From Pseudooctadecabacter sp. (GTDB lineage Bacteria > Pseudomonadota > Alphaproteobacteria > Rhodobacterales > Rhodobacteraceae): a DNA stretch of 9,182 nt. The translations under genes and the position numbers were made by a program. Positions within the stretch are counted from its first letter, which is position 1. The number at the start of each line of letters is the position of its first letter. Of this stretch, positions 1 through 6,425 are shown in pieces. The notes under the pieces are model-generated. The model saw only the letters and a program-made list of their open reading frames with translations. It was not told the DNA's origin and did not search any database. Location of the stretch: assembly GCA_020628265.1 (NCBI GenBank), contig JAHDFG010000009.1:1-9182 (forward strand). Direction: 5' to 3'.

Positions 1-1227
1 TATCCGCTGTCGATTGATTTCACGCCTGAGTATGGCGATCCGGCAGGCATCAACCTTCTGGTGGCACAGGACAATATGGTCATTGTTGTATCTGGTGACC
101 CAGACGCAATGATCTATGAACTCAGCGCCGATCAATATGGCATGACCCTTGCAAGCCTTGAGGGAGAACCCGCCGAAGAAGTCGCGATCGAAGACGCAAC
201 GCTGGCCATGCGAGACATCAGTGGCCGGTATTCCGTGGCTGGCGATGAACTGGTCGAAATCGGGTACGAATTCTCGATGGGTGCGCTCGATCTCGATCTG
301 AACTTTACAGAGATCGGCGGGCCCGGAACAATCATGGCCCTGGTGGATGTTGCCAACATTGCAATGACCGCCGACATCACCATGCCTTCTGACATGGACA
401 TGAACGATGAAATGCCGCCCTTCGCGGACGGTTTGGCCATGGTGGGCGGCTATACGTTCGACTCAGCGTCCTACGAATTCGACGTCGATGCCGATGGGGA
501 GGCCTTCTCGGGCACAGCCTCAGCCGGTAGCGGCGCACTCGATTTCAGGGCAGATTACGATGGCGTGGCCTATTCGGGCGGCACGTCGGACATCGCGGTG
601 AACCTGCTTGTCCCGAACGAGTTCCCGTTCCCGATCGAGGTTTCCATGGCCGAATACGGCTTTGACTTCCTGATCCCGCTCAGCCAAGGCGAAGGTGGCC
701 CGCAGGACGCACGGATTGCCTTTAACCTCACGGAGCTGGCGATCAGCGACACCATCTGGAACCTCGGTGATCCGCAACAGATCCTGCCGCGGGAACCTTT
801 GACAGTTGCGCTTGGGCTGGATGCTGCGGTGACACCGTTCTTTGACTTCCTTGATCCCGAACAACAGGAAGCCATGATGATGACCGACGTTCCGGGTGAG
901 CTGAACAGCGTCGACATCACCAACCTGACCATCAAAGGCGCAGGTGCCGAGATCACGGGCGACGGTGCCTTCACCTTCGACAACGCAGACCTTGAAACCT
1001 TCGATGGCTTCCCGCGCCCGCAGGGTGAGATGTCCTTCGCGATCAACGGCGTCAATGGATTGGTGGATAAGCTGATCGAAATGGGGCTGATCCCACAGGA
1101 AGAAGCGATGATGCCCCGTATGATGCTGGGTATGTTCGCGACCCCGGTCGGCGACGATATGCTGACCTCTACAATTGGAGTGAATGCCGAGGGCCACGTC
1201 CTCGCCAACGGTCAGCGGCTGCGCTAA
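1..1227 (+). CDS. DUF2125-type secreted protein, copy 1 (5' end outside window)
   Basis: The reading frame is open from base 1 to the TAA at 1225-1227 (408 codons), so the true start lies upstream. The GTG at 61 has no convincing ribosome site and is not taken as the start. Function is unknown. The product looks like DUF2125, an alphaproteobacterial family of exported proteins. It is acidic, cysteine-free and built of alternating short hydrophobic stretches that suggest extended beta structure. It is clearly paralogous to the next gene. Shared blocks include DTIWNL followed by an LPR(E/D)P segment, GAFTFD, PRP(Q/E)G, and the final 39 residues (32 of 39 identical), which end in GHVLANGQRL. Aligning it with copy 2 suggests about 90 N-terminal residues are missing, which would include a signal peptide. 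It is methionine-rich near window residues 129-140 and in the tail. The family call is from memory of the sequence pattern; the paralogy is seen directly. Confidence 0.75.
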   Translation, partial: YPLSIDFTPEYGDPAGINLLVAQDNMVIVVSGDPDAMIYELSADQYGMTLASLEGEPAEEVAIEDATLAMRDISGRYSVAGDELVEIGYEFSMGALDLDLNFTEIGGPGTIMALVDVANIAMTADITMPSDMDMNDEMPPFADGLAMVGGYTFDSASYEFDVDADGEAFSGTASAGSGALDFRADYDGVAYSGGTSDIAVNLLVPNEFPFPIEVSMAEYGFDFLIPLSQGEGGPQDARIAFNLTELAISDTIWNLGDPQQILPREPLTVALGLDAAVTPFFDFLDPEQQEAMMMTDVPGELNSVDITNLTIKGAGAEITGDGAFTFDNADLETFDGFPRPQGEMSFAINGVNGLVDKLIEMGLIPQEEAMMPRMMLGMFATPVGDDMLTSTIGVNAEGHVLANGQRLR

Positions 1228-1249
1228 GCTGACCTAAGCCAGTAAAATC

Positions 1250-1283
1250 GGCGGCACCGGAAATGGTGCCGCCACATTATTTT
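1250..1283 (+). terminator. Intrinsic-terminator-like stem-loop between the DUF2125 paralogs
   Basis: A perfect 9-bp inverted repeat, GGCGGCACC at 1250-1258 and GGTGCCGCC at 1265-1273, encloses a 6-base loop. It is followed by ACATTATTTT (1274-1283), a broken T-run. It begins 22 bases after the stop of the first paralog and ends just before the ribosome site of the second. The interrupted T-tract suggests partial rather than full termination, which would lower expression of the downstream genes relative to copy 1. Alternatively it could stabilise the 3' end of the upstream message. No obvious promoter fits between it and the next start codon. Confidence 0.6.
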
Positions 1284-1289
1284 GGGAGA
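1284..1289 (+). promoter_or_regulatory. Ribosome binding site that sets the start of DUF2125 copy 2
   Basis: GGGAGA lies 6 bases upstream of the ATG at 1296. It argues against the in-frame ATG at 1263, which sits inside the loop of the terminator-like hairpin and would add 11 residues in front of an otherwise standard signal peptide. Confidence 0.7.
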
Positions 1290-1295
1290 CCCCGT

Positions 1296-2798
1296 ATGTC
1301 GTATCGCTTGGCAACAAGCCTCATTGCCCTGTCTTCTGCCATCGCTGCCCCTGTTGCGGCCGATGTCAGTGCCGCAGACGTCTTTTCGAACCAGCAAGCT
1401 TTGGTTTCAGCCCTTGGTGGGACCTACAGCGGGACCCTTGGCGCGGACGGCACTGTCAGCCCCGAGATCAACTTCATCCTGCCCGAAGGCGCAGCCAGCC
1501 TGCAGGTCAAGGTCAGCGAATACACCATCACGGACAACGGCGACGGCAGCGTCACGATGACCTACCCCTCTCCGATGACCATCAGCATGTCGGGCGGCGC
1601 ACCGAGCGAAGGGTCCTTCGATCTTGAGATGATCCTGACCCACGATGGTTACACGTCCATCGCAACCGGCGACGCGGGCGACGTGACCTATGATACCAAC
1701 GCCCAAGGTCTGCGGCTTGAATTCGCGAACTTGACAGTCGACGACGGCCAAGCCATCGACATGGATGTATCCGGCTTCCTGACGATGACCGAATACACCG
1801 CCGACACCCGCATCCAAGAGGGCAACCTCATCACCGTGACGTCCACGTCCACCACAGGACAGAGCGAGGCGGATTTCTCGTTCGGCGCGGAAAACATCGT
1901 GTCGAACTCCACCCAGTCCACAATGCCGCTGCAGACATCCATTCTGGCAACTTTGCCCGTTGGCGGCTCTGACCTGATGAACCTCTCAGCCGCCTTGCGC
2001 GACGGTCTGTCTGTTGTGATGACAAGCGCGGGCGAAGGGAGCGCCTCCACATCGGAAACGTTCTTGAATGGCGAACTGATGAACCGTCAGGTTACATCCA
2101 CGGGTCCGCAAACAGCCAATGCTGCCTTTGACGCGGACGGCCTGCGGTTCGACGTTGAAGCCTCCGACTTCAGCATTTCGATGAACGACCCGCTGATCTT
2201 TCCGGGCGATCTGGACTTCGCGATCGAAGCGGTGACTGCGAACTACGACGTTCCGGTTAACGCGTCCGAGGATGAACAGGACTTCCGTATCGCAACCAGC
2301 ATGTCTGGCCTTACCATGGGTGACACCATCTGGAACCTGTTTGATCCGGCCGCTCAACTGCCCCGCGATCCGGCAGAGATTACCTTCGACATCACCGGTG
2401 TCGGCACAAGCGGCATAGACCTTCTCGATTTTGCCGCGATGGCGCAGATGTTCGGCCCGCCGCCCGTGCAGGTTGACGAAGTGACCGTCGAAAACCTCAA
2501 GATCGCTGTGGTCGGGGCCGAGGCAACCGCCGCTGGCGCGTTCACCTTCGACTGGACGGATTTCAACACAATCCCAGGCGTTCCACGTCCGGAAGGCACG
2601 TTGACGGTCAACCTCAATGGCGCGAACGCGTTGATGGACACATTGGTCGCCATGGGCTTCATCGCCGAGAACGACTTGATGATGCCGCGCATGATGTTGG
2701 GCATGTTTGCCAACCCCGTGGGTGATGACATGCTGGAATCCGTGATCGAAGTGAACGAGCAGGGGCACGTCCTCGCAAACGGCCAGCGCCTTCAGTAA
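1296..2798 (+). CDS. DUF2125-type secreted protein, copy 2
   Basis: This 500-residue protein is paralogous to the gene just upstream. It starts at ATG 1296 with a good ribosome site. Residues 1-22 form a typical Sec signal peptide: an Arg at position 4, a hydrophobic core at about 5-18, and a likely cut after Ala22 before Asp23. The mature part is acidic, lacks cysteine, is rich in Ser/Thr/Asp, and has repeated short beta-like segments without membrane helices. It is therefore predicted to be periplasmic or outer-membrane associated. The C-terminal 39 residues (462-500) are nearly the same as in copy 1, with the motif MMPRMMLGMFA and the end GHVLANGQRL. At the DNA level these conserved stretches differ mainly at third codon positions, which points to an old duplication under purifying selection. 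Function is unknown. Its place just before pmbA and an envelope/lipid A cluster hints at an envelope role, but that is inference. Confidence 0.8.
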   Translation: MSYRLATSLIALSSAIAAPVAADVSAADVFSNQQALVSALGGTYSGTLGADGTVSPEINFILPEGAASLQVKVSEYTITDNGDGSVTMTYPSPMTISMSGGAPSEGSFDLEMILTHDGYTSIATGDAGDVTYDTNAQGLRLEFANLTVDDGQAIDMDVSGFLTMTEYTADTRIQEGNLITVTSTSTTGQSEADFSFGAENIVSNSTQSTMPLQTSILATLPVGGSDLMNLSAALRDGLSVVMTSAGEGSASTSETFLNGELMNRQVTSTGPQTANAAFDADGLRFDVEASDFSISMNDPLIFPGDLDFAIEAVTANYDVPVNASEDEQDFRIATSMSGLTMGDTIWNLFDPAAQLPRDPAEITFDITGVGTSGIDLLDFAAMAQMFGPPPVQVDEVTVENLKIAVVGAEATAAGAFTFDWTDFNTIPGVPRPEGTLTVNLNGANALMDTLVAMGFIAENDLMMPRMMLGMFANPVGDDMLESVIEVNEQGHVLANGQRLQ

Positions 2799-2802
2799 CA
2801 CA

Positions 2803-2840
2803 CGTCGGGGGCCGCAGCCCTTGCAGGCGGCCCCCTGACG
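2803..2840 (+). terminator. GC-rich hairpin between DUF2125 copy 2 and pmbA
   Basis: A 9-bp stem, GGGGGCCGC at 2807-2815 with GCGGCCCCC at 2827-2835, has an 11-base loop. After a one-base bulge it is extended by four more pairs (CGTC 2803-2806 with GACG 2837-2840). No T-run follows, so it is not a classical intrinsic terminator. It may be a weak or Rho-assisted terminator, or an mRNA-stabilising or processing structure that sets the ratio of DUF2125 to pmbA transcript. Confidence 0.4.
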
Positions 2841-2872
2841 GACTACCTCGCTGGGATCGGAAAGGACGTTCC

Positions 2873-4216
2873 ATGACCCATTCGCTCGGCGATCTGACCC
2901 AAAAAATGCTAGAAGCAGCCCGCGCCGCCGGTGCGGATGCCGCCGATGCGGTAGCCATCGACGGCACCTCCGTCTCCATTGATGTTCGGGCGGGCGCCTT
3001 GGAAGAGGCCCAGCGCTCTGAAGCAACGGATATCGGGCTACGGGTGTTTGTCGGCCAGAAGTCCGCAAACGTCTCCGCATCAGACACATCCGACCGCACG
3101 ATTGACGAAATGGCCGCACGGGCAGTCGCCATGGCCGGCGAAGCGCCGGACGACCCCCACGCCGGCCTTGCCGACCCCGATCAACTGGCAACCGATCTGG
3201 ACTATGCCCGCCTTGATCTGGTGGACCCGAACGAGCCTGACCCCGCATGGCTGGAAGACCAAGCCCGCGAAGCCGAAGACGCCGCTCTGTCCGTCGCTGG
3301 TGTTGCGCAGGCCCAAGGGGCAACCGCCAGCTACGGACGCCGCCGCGTGCATCTGGCCGCGACCAACGGCTTTTCGGGGGGCTATGAAAGCACGGGCCAT
3401 TCACTGAGCTGTGTTGCAATCTCCGGCTCCGGAACGGAAATGGAGCGCGACTATGACTACGACAGCCGAGTCCACCTCTCGGACCGTCGCGCAGCAGCCG
3501 AGATCGGCCGCATTGCCGGTGAACGAGCAGCCGAACGACACGGAGCCCGCAAGCCCAAGACCGGCACCTACCCAGTGGTTTTTGACGAGAGGATCGCATC
3601 CTCGCTGATTGGCCACCTGCTGCAGGCCAGCAACGGCGCAATGGTCGCGCGTGGATCAAGCTGGCTGCTCGACAAGGTCGGCGAACGGGTTTTGCCCGAA
3701 GGCATTGACCTTCTGGAAACGCCCCAACGTCCTCGCAAATCGGGCTCCCGTCTGTTTGACGGTGAGGGTCTGCCGACCAATGACCGCATGATTGTCGAAG
3801 ATGGTGTTCTAACAGGCTGGACCCTTGATCTGGCGACGGGCCGTAAACTGGGTCTGCCCAGCACCGGCAACGCCGCACGCGGCACATCCGGCGCACCTTC
3901 GCCGTCCGTAACCCATGTGACCTTGACCCAAGGCCGTCAGTCCCGCGCCGAATTGCTTTCGGACATGGGAACGGGCCTACTGATCACCTCGATGATCGGG
4001 TCGACGATCAACCCGAACACGGGCGACTATTCCCGTGGGGCATCGGGCTTCTGGGTCGAGAACGGAGAGCTTGCCTATCCGGTGAACGAATGCACCGTCG
4101 CAGGCAACCTGCACGACATGTTGGCGCGGATCGTTCCGGCCAACGACGCGCGCGACCACCTCAGCCGCGTTGTGCCGAGCCTGATGATTGACGGGTTGAC
4201 CCTCGCAGGTGCGTAA
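2873..4216 (+). CDS. pmbA: TldE/PmbA-family protein (partner subunit of the TldD/TldE metalloprotease)
   Basis: A 447-residue protein, the normal length for PmbA/TldE. In the known system TldD and TldE form a cytoplasmic heterodimeric protease that trims unfolded peptides, matures microcin B17 and degrades CcdA. TldD carries the HExxxH zinc site, and TldE lacks it. This protein has no HExxxH, which fits TldE. It also shows the family landmarks: a conserved central helix at about 240-262 (SLIGHLLQASNGA), GSRLFDGEG at 291-299, and the hallmark C-terminal block NPNTGDYSRGASGFWVENGE at 380-399, followed by YPV and AGNLHDM (410-416). The start ATG follows GGAAAGGA (2859-2866) with 6 bases of spacing. 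The 3' end overlaps the next gene by 8 bases, which suggests translational coupling. No tldD is in the window; in many alphaproteobacteria it lies elsewhere. The substrate is unknown. Confidence 0.92.
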   Translation: MTHSLGDLTQKMLEAARAAGADAADAVAIDGTSVSIDVRAGALEEAQRSEATDIGLRVFVGQKSANVSASDTSDRTIDEMAARAVAMAGEAPDDPHAGLADPDQLATDLDYARLDLVDPNEPDPAWLEDQAREAEDAALSVAGVAQAQGATASYGRRRVHLAATNGFSGGYESTGHSLSCVAISGSGTEMERDYDYDSRVHLSDRRAAAEIGRIAGERAAERHGARKPKTGTYPVVFDERIASSLIGHLLQASNGAMVARGSSWLLDKVGERVLPEGIDLLETPQRPRKSGSRLFDGEGLPTNDRMIVEDGVLTGWTLDLATGRKLGLPSTGNAARGTSGAPSPSVTHVTLTQGRQSRAELLSDMGTGLLITSMIGSTINPNTGDYSRGASGFWVENGELAYPVNECTVAGNLHDMLARIVPANDARDHLSRVVPSLMIDGLTLAGA

Positions 4217-4979
4217 TGCGGACCTGACCCTCCTGATGGATGCCGCCCGCACTGCGGGTGACATCGCATTGCGCTATTTCAACGCCGCCCCCGAGGTTTG
4301 GGAAAAGTCCGACGGTCAGGGCCCCGTGACCGAGGCCGATCTGGCTGTGAACCGTCAGCTTGAGGCCGATTTGACGTCTGCCCGCCCGGACTATGGTTGG
4401 CTGTCCGAGGAAACCGAGGACGGACAAGACCGTCAGCGCACGGAGCGCCAGTTCATCGTTGATCCGATTGATGGGACACGGTCGTTCATAGACGGGGCGA
4501 AGGACTGGGCCCATTCACTGGCGATTACCGAGAATGGTGCACCCATCGCCGCTGCGATCTACCTGCCTGCGCGGGATCTTTTGTACGCCGCGGCCTTGGG
4601 GGACGGTGCCACCTGCAATGGCGAGCCCATCATGGCAAACGGCCACAAGCAGTTGTCTGACGCAACCGTGTTATCTGCGAAACCGAACCTCGATCAAAGG
4701 TTCTGGGGCGGGCCACCCCCACCTTTCAAACGCACCTTCCGGTCATCCCTCGCCTATCGCCTCGCCCTTGTGGCGGAGGGCCGGTTTGATGCCATGTTGA
4801 CCCTTCGCCCGACGTGGGAATGGGATGTTGCCGCTGGCAGTCTGATCGTCACCGAGGCCGGAGGGTCGGTCAGTGATCAACGCGGAAACAGGCCCCTTTT
4901 CAACAACCCCCATCCACAGATCGACGGCATGGTCGCAGCCGGCGGTATTCACCATGAGCTGATCACTGCGCTTGCCTGA
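4209..4979 (+). CDS. cysQ: Inositol monophosphatase family, probable 3'(2'),5'-bisphosphate nucleotidase (CysQ type)
   Basis: This is a 256-residue Mg2+-dependent phosphatase of the IMPase superfamily. The visible motifs are VTEAD at 40-44, WLSEE at 64-68 (metal-ligand Glu), DPIDGTRSF at 85-93 (metal-ligand Asp85 and Asp88), and WEWDVAAGSLIVTEAGG at 203-219 (metal-ligand Asp206). All catalytic residues appear intact. The CysQ assignment, meaning removal of the 3'-phosphate from adenosine 3',5'-bisphosphate formed in sulfate assimilation, is based on similarity to alphaproteobacterial CysQ-like proteins. Inositol-1-phosphatase activity cannot be excluded. GTG at 4209 is chosen as the start because it restores the usual N-terminal helix and overlaps the pmbA stop by 8 bases. 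The in-frame ATG at 4236 would shorten that helix and has no ribosome site. Expression probably depends on pmbA translation. Confidence 0.85.
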   Translation: MRNADLTLLMDAARTAGDIALRYFNAAPEVWEKSDGQGPVTEADLAVNRQLEADLTSARPDYGWLSEETEDGQDRQRTERQFIVDPIDGTRSFIDGAKDWAHSLAITENGAPIAAAIYLPARDLLYAAALGDGATCNGEPIMANGHKQLSDATVLSAKPNLDQRFWGGPPPPFKRTFRSSLAYRLALVAEGRFDAMLTLRPTWEWDVAAGSLIVTEAGGSVSDQRGNRPLFNNPHPQIDGMVAAGGIHHELITALA

Positions 4980-5042
4980 TTGCTTTACCCCCTGCCCCGC
5001 AACGCCTAGTGTCCGACCGATGTCAACTTTAGCAGGTGCCCC

Positions 5043-5285
5043 ATGACCCAACGCCTTCACCTTGTCTTCGGCGGAGAGCTGATCGACCCCACCAAGAACG
5101 CTTTCAAAAACGTCGATGACATCCATATCGTCGGCATGTTTCCCAATTATGAGGCCGCCTTCAATGCATGGAAGGCCGAGGCCCAGCGCACCGTCGACAA
5201 TGCCCACATGCGGTACTTCATTGCGCATATTCACCGTCTTCGCGACGAAGAAGCGGCCGCTTCCCCAACGGAAGAACTCGGCTAG
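5043..5285 (+). CDS. DUF4170 small protein
   Basis: This 80-residue soluble protein matches the pattern of DUF4170, a short family found almost only in alphaproteobacteria and of unknown function. It has a beta-strand start (LHLVFGGEL at 5-13), an IHIVGMFPNY segment (27-36), a helix rich in Ala/Trp (38-50) and a basic/aromatic helix containing MRYFIAHIHRL (56-66). The tail is acidic and low in complexity. There is no signal peptide or membrane segment. It begins 63 bases after the phosphatase gene, with a modest AGG ribosome site at 5034-5036, and ends 15 bases before the Kdo-transferase-like gene, in the same reading frame. The conserved linkage to lpxK and a WaaA-like gene suggests a regulatory or accessory role in lipid A/LPS assembly, but nothing in the sequence proves it. 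Confidence 0.85.
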   Translation: MTQRLHLVFGGELIDPTKNAFKNVDDIHIVGMFPNYEAAFNAWKAEAQRTVDNAHMRYFIAHIHRLRDEEAAASPTEELG

Positions 5286-5289
5286 GATC

Positions 5290-5293
5290 GGAG
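5290..5293 (+). promoter_or_regulatory. Ribosome binding site supporting the GTG start at 5301
   Basis: GGAG lies 7 bases upstream of GTG 5301. The in-frame TAG at 5283-5285, the stop of the DUF4170 gene, forbids any longer N-terminus, so this site fixes the start of the WaaA-like protein. Confidence 0.6.
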
Positions 5294-5300
5294 TTGGCGC

Positions 5301-6425
5301 GTGATCTGGCTTCATTGCGGCGACCCCGACAACGTTGCGACGACACTTTCTCTCGCAGCGCGCATCCTTTTGGAGGATGCCGATCTTGATGTCCTGATTA
5401 CCGCTGATGCAACCACGCTCCCGCTTTTTGAGGGGCTGCCAAAGGGTGCTTCGACAGTCGTGGTGCCACCTGACAGCCCAACACGCGCCAAAGAGTTTCT
5501 GGACAAATGGATGCCCTCTTCGTTGGTGTGGATCGGGGGGATGCTCAGGCCATCCCTGCTCCGGTCGGTTGAGCGCGGGGGCATTAATGCGGTCTTGATC
5601 AATGCGCGGATCAATGGGGTCCTTGGCCCCGGGCCCCGGTGGCTTCCCCGCGCGGCGCGGACCGCTGTTCAACCGTTCCACCGTATCCTGACGGCCGATG
5701 GTGCCACCGCCACGCGGCTTCGGCGGGGTGGTGTGTCCCCTGACAAGGTCGAGGCAACAGGTCCGATCACCGAAGACCCCATGCCGCCGACCTTTGATCA
5801 GAACGAGATGGCCGTCATGGCTGAGGCGATCGGCACCCGTCCTTGCTGGTTTGCCTCAGGTATCACCGCGCGGGAAGTTTCACATATGGCGGCCGCACAC
5901 ATGGCGGCCAGCCGGAAATCCCATCGGATGCTGCTTCTGATTACACCCAATGACCTCGAGGATGGCGCCGACGTTGCGCAGATTCTCCGCGAGGCCGGAC
6001 TGCAAGTCGGTCTGCGTTCGGATGGGGATGATCCCCTGCCTGAGCATCAGGCCTACGTGGCCGATCTGCCGGATGAGGCGGGCCTTTGGTACCGTATTGC
6101 CCCCCTCACGTTTATTGGGGGCAGCATGAGCAGTGGCGCGACCGTCTCCCCCTTTGATCCCATTACCGTGGGCTCGGCAGTGATCCACGCCACAAACAAG
6201 GGTCCGTTCCGGGCACATTTCGAACGGCTTTCAAACGTGCAAGCCTGTCGGGAGGTTCGCACAGCCGCCGAACTTGGCATCGCGATCGGGACGCTGTCCT
6301 CACCTGAACAATCCGCACGAATGGCTTTGGCGGGCTGGGAAGAAATTACGCGGAACGCGGAGGTCGTCAACTCCATCATTCGCGGTGCACTTGGCCATTT
6401 TGAAGAGGCGGAGGGCGTCCGATGA
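5301..6425 (+). CDS. Divergent WaaA/KdtA-like (GT30) glycosyltransferase, possibly inactive
   Basis: This 374-residue protein has the two-Rossmann-domain layout of Kdo transferase (WaaA), which adds Kdo from CMP-Kdo to lipid IVA at the inner membrane. It can be followed along the family by WLH at 3-5, LITADATT (32-39), a PD/W segment near 70, TGPI (153-156), FASGITARE (184-192), a LLLITPND strand (211-218), FIGGSM (271-276) and SPFDPITVGSAV (283-294). However, the usual roughly 45-residue N-terminal anchor is absent: the start is fixed by a stop codon five codons upstream. The SxGE segment reads CGDPDN (6-11), so the proposed catalytic Glu is missing. The ESE segment reads IGGM (78-81), PRHPER reads TPNDLED, and GGHNPLEP reads ATVSPFDP. 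It may therefore act as a pseudo-enzyme partner or on another substrate. It overlaps lpxK by 4 bases. Fold assignment is fairly sure; activity is doubtful. Confidence 0.75.
   Translation: MIWLHCGDPDNVATTLSLAARILLEDADLDVLITADATTLPLFEGLPKGASTVVVPPDSPTRAKEFLDKWMPSSLVWIGGMLRPSLLRSVERGGINAVLINARINGVLGPGPRWLPRAARTAVQPFHRILTADGATATRLRRGGVSPDKVEATGPITEDPMPPTFDQNEMAVMAEAIGTRPCWFASGITAREVSHMAAAHMAASRKSHRMLLLITPNDLEDGADVAQILREAGLQVGLRSDGDDPLPEHQAYVADLPDEAGLWYRIAPLTFIGGSMSSGATVSPFDPITVGSAVIHATNKGPFRAHFERLSNVQACREVRTAAELGIAIGTLSSPEQSARMALAGWEEITRNAEVVNSIIRGALGHFEEAEGVR
6410..6415 (+). promoter_or_regulatory. Ribosome binding site of lpxK inside the WaaA-like gene
   Basis: GGAGGG lies 6 bases before ATG 6422, within the last codons of the upstream gene. 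Together with the ATGA start/stop overlap at 6422-6425, it indicates translational coupling of the two genes. Confidence 0.65.

Noticed and set aside
1263..1295. Upstream ATG that would extend DUF2125 copy 2 by 11 residues.
   Set aside because: It lies in the loop of the terminator-like hairpin, lacks a ribosome site and would place charged residues in front of a normal signal peptide. ATG 1296 with GGGAGA is better.
1986..3896. A 636-codon open frame on the - strand opposite DUF2125 copy 2 and pmbA.
   Set aside because: Its product is Arg/Cys/His-rich low-order sequence with no recognisable domain. It is opposite two well-supported genes and is explained by high-GC codon bias on the other strand.
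4980..5010. Possible promoter (TTGCTT at 4980-4985 with CCTAGT at 5005-5010) in front of the DUF4170 gene.
   Set aside because: The spacing of 19 bases and the poor -10 match are not convincing. A promoter may exist in this 63-base gap but I cannot support one.
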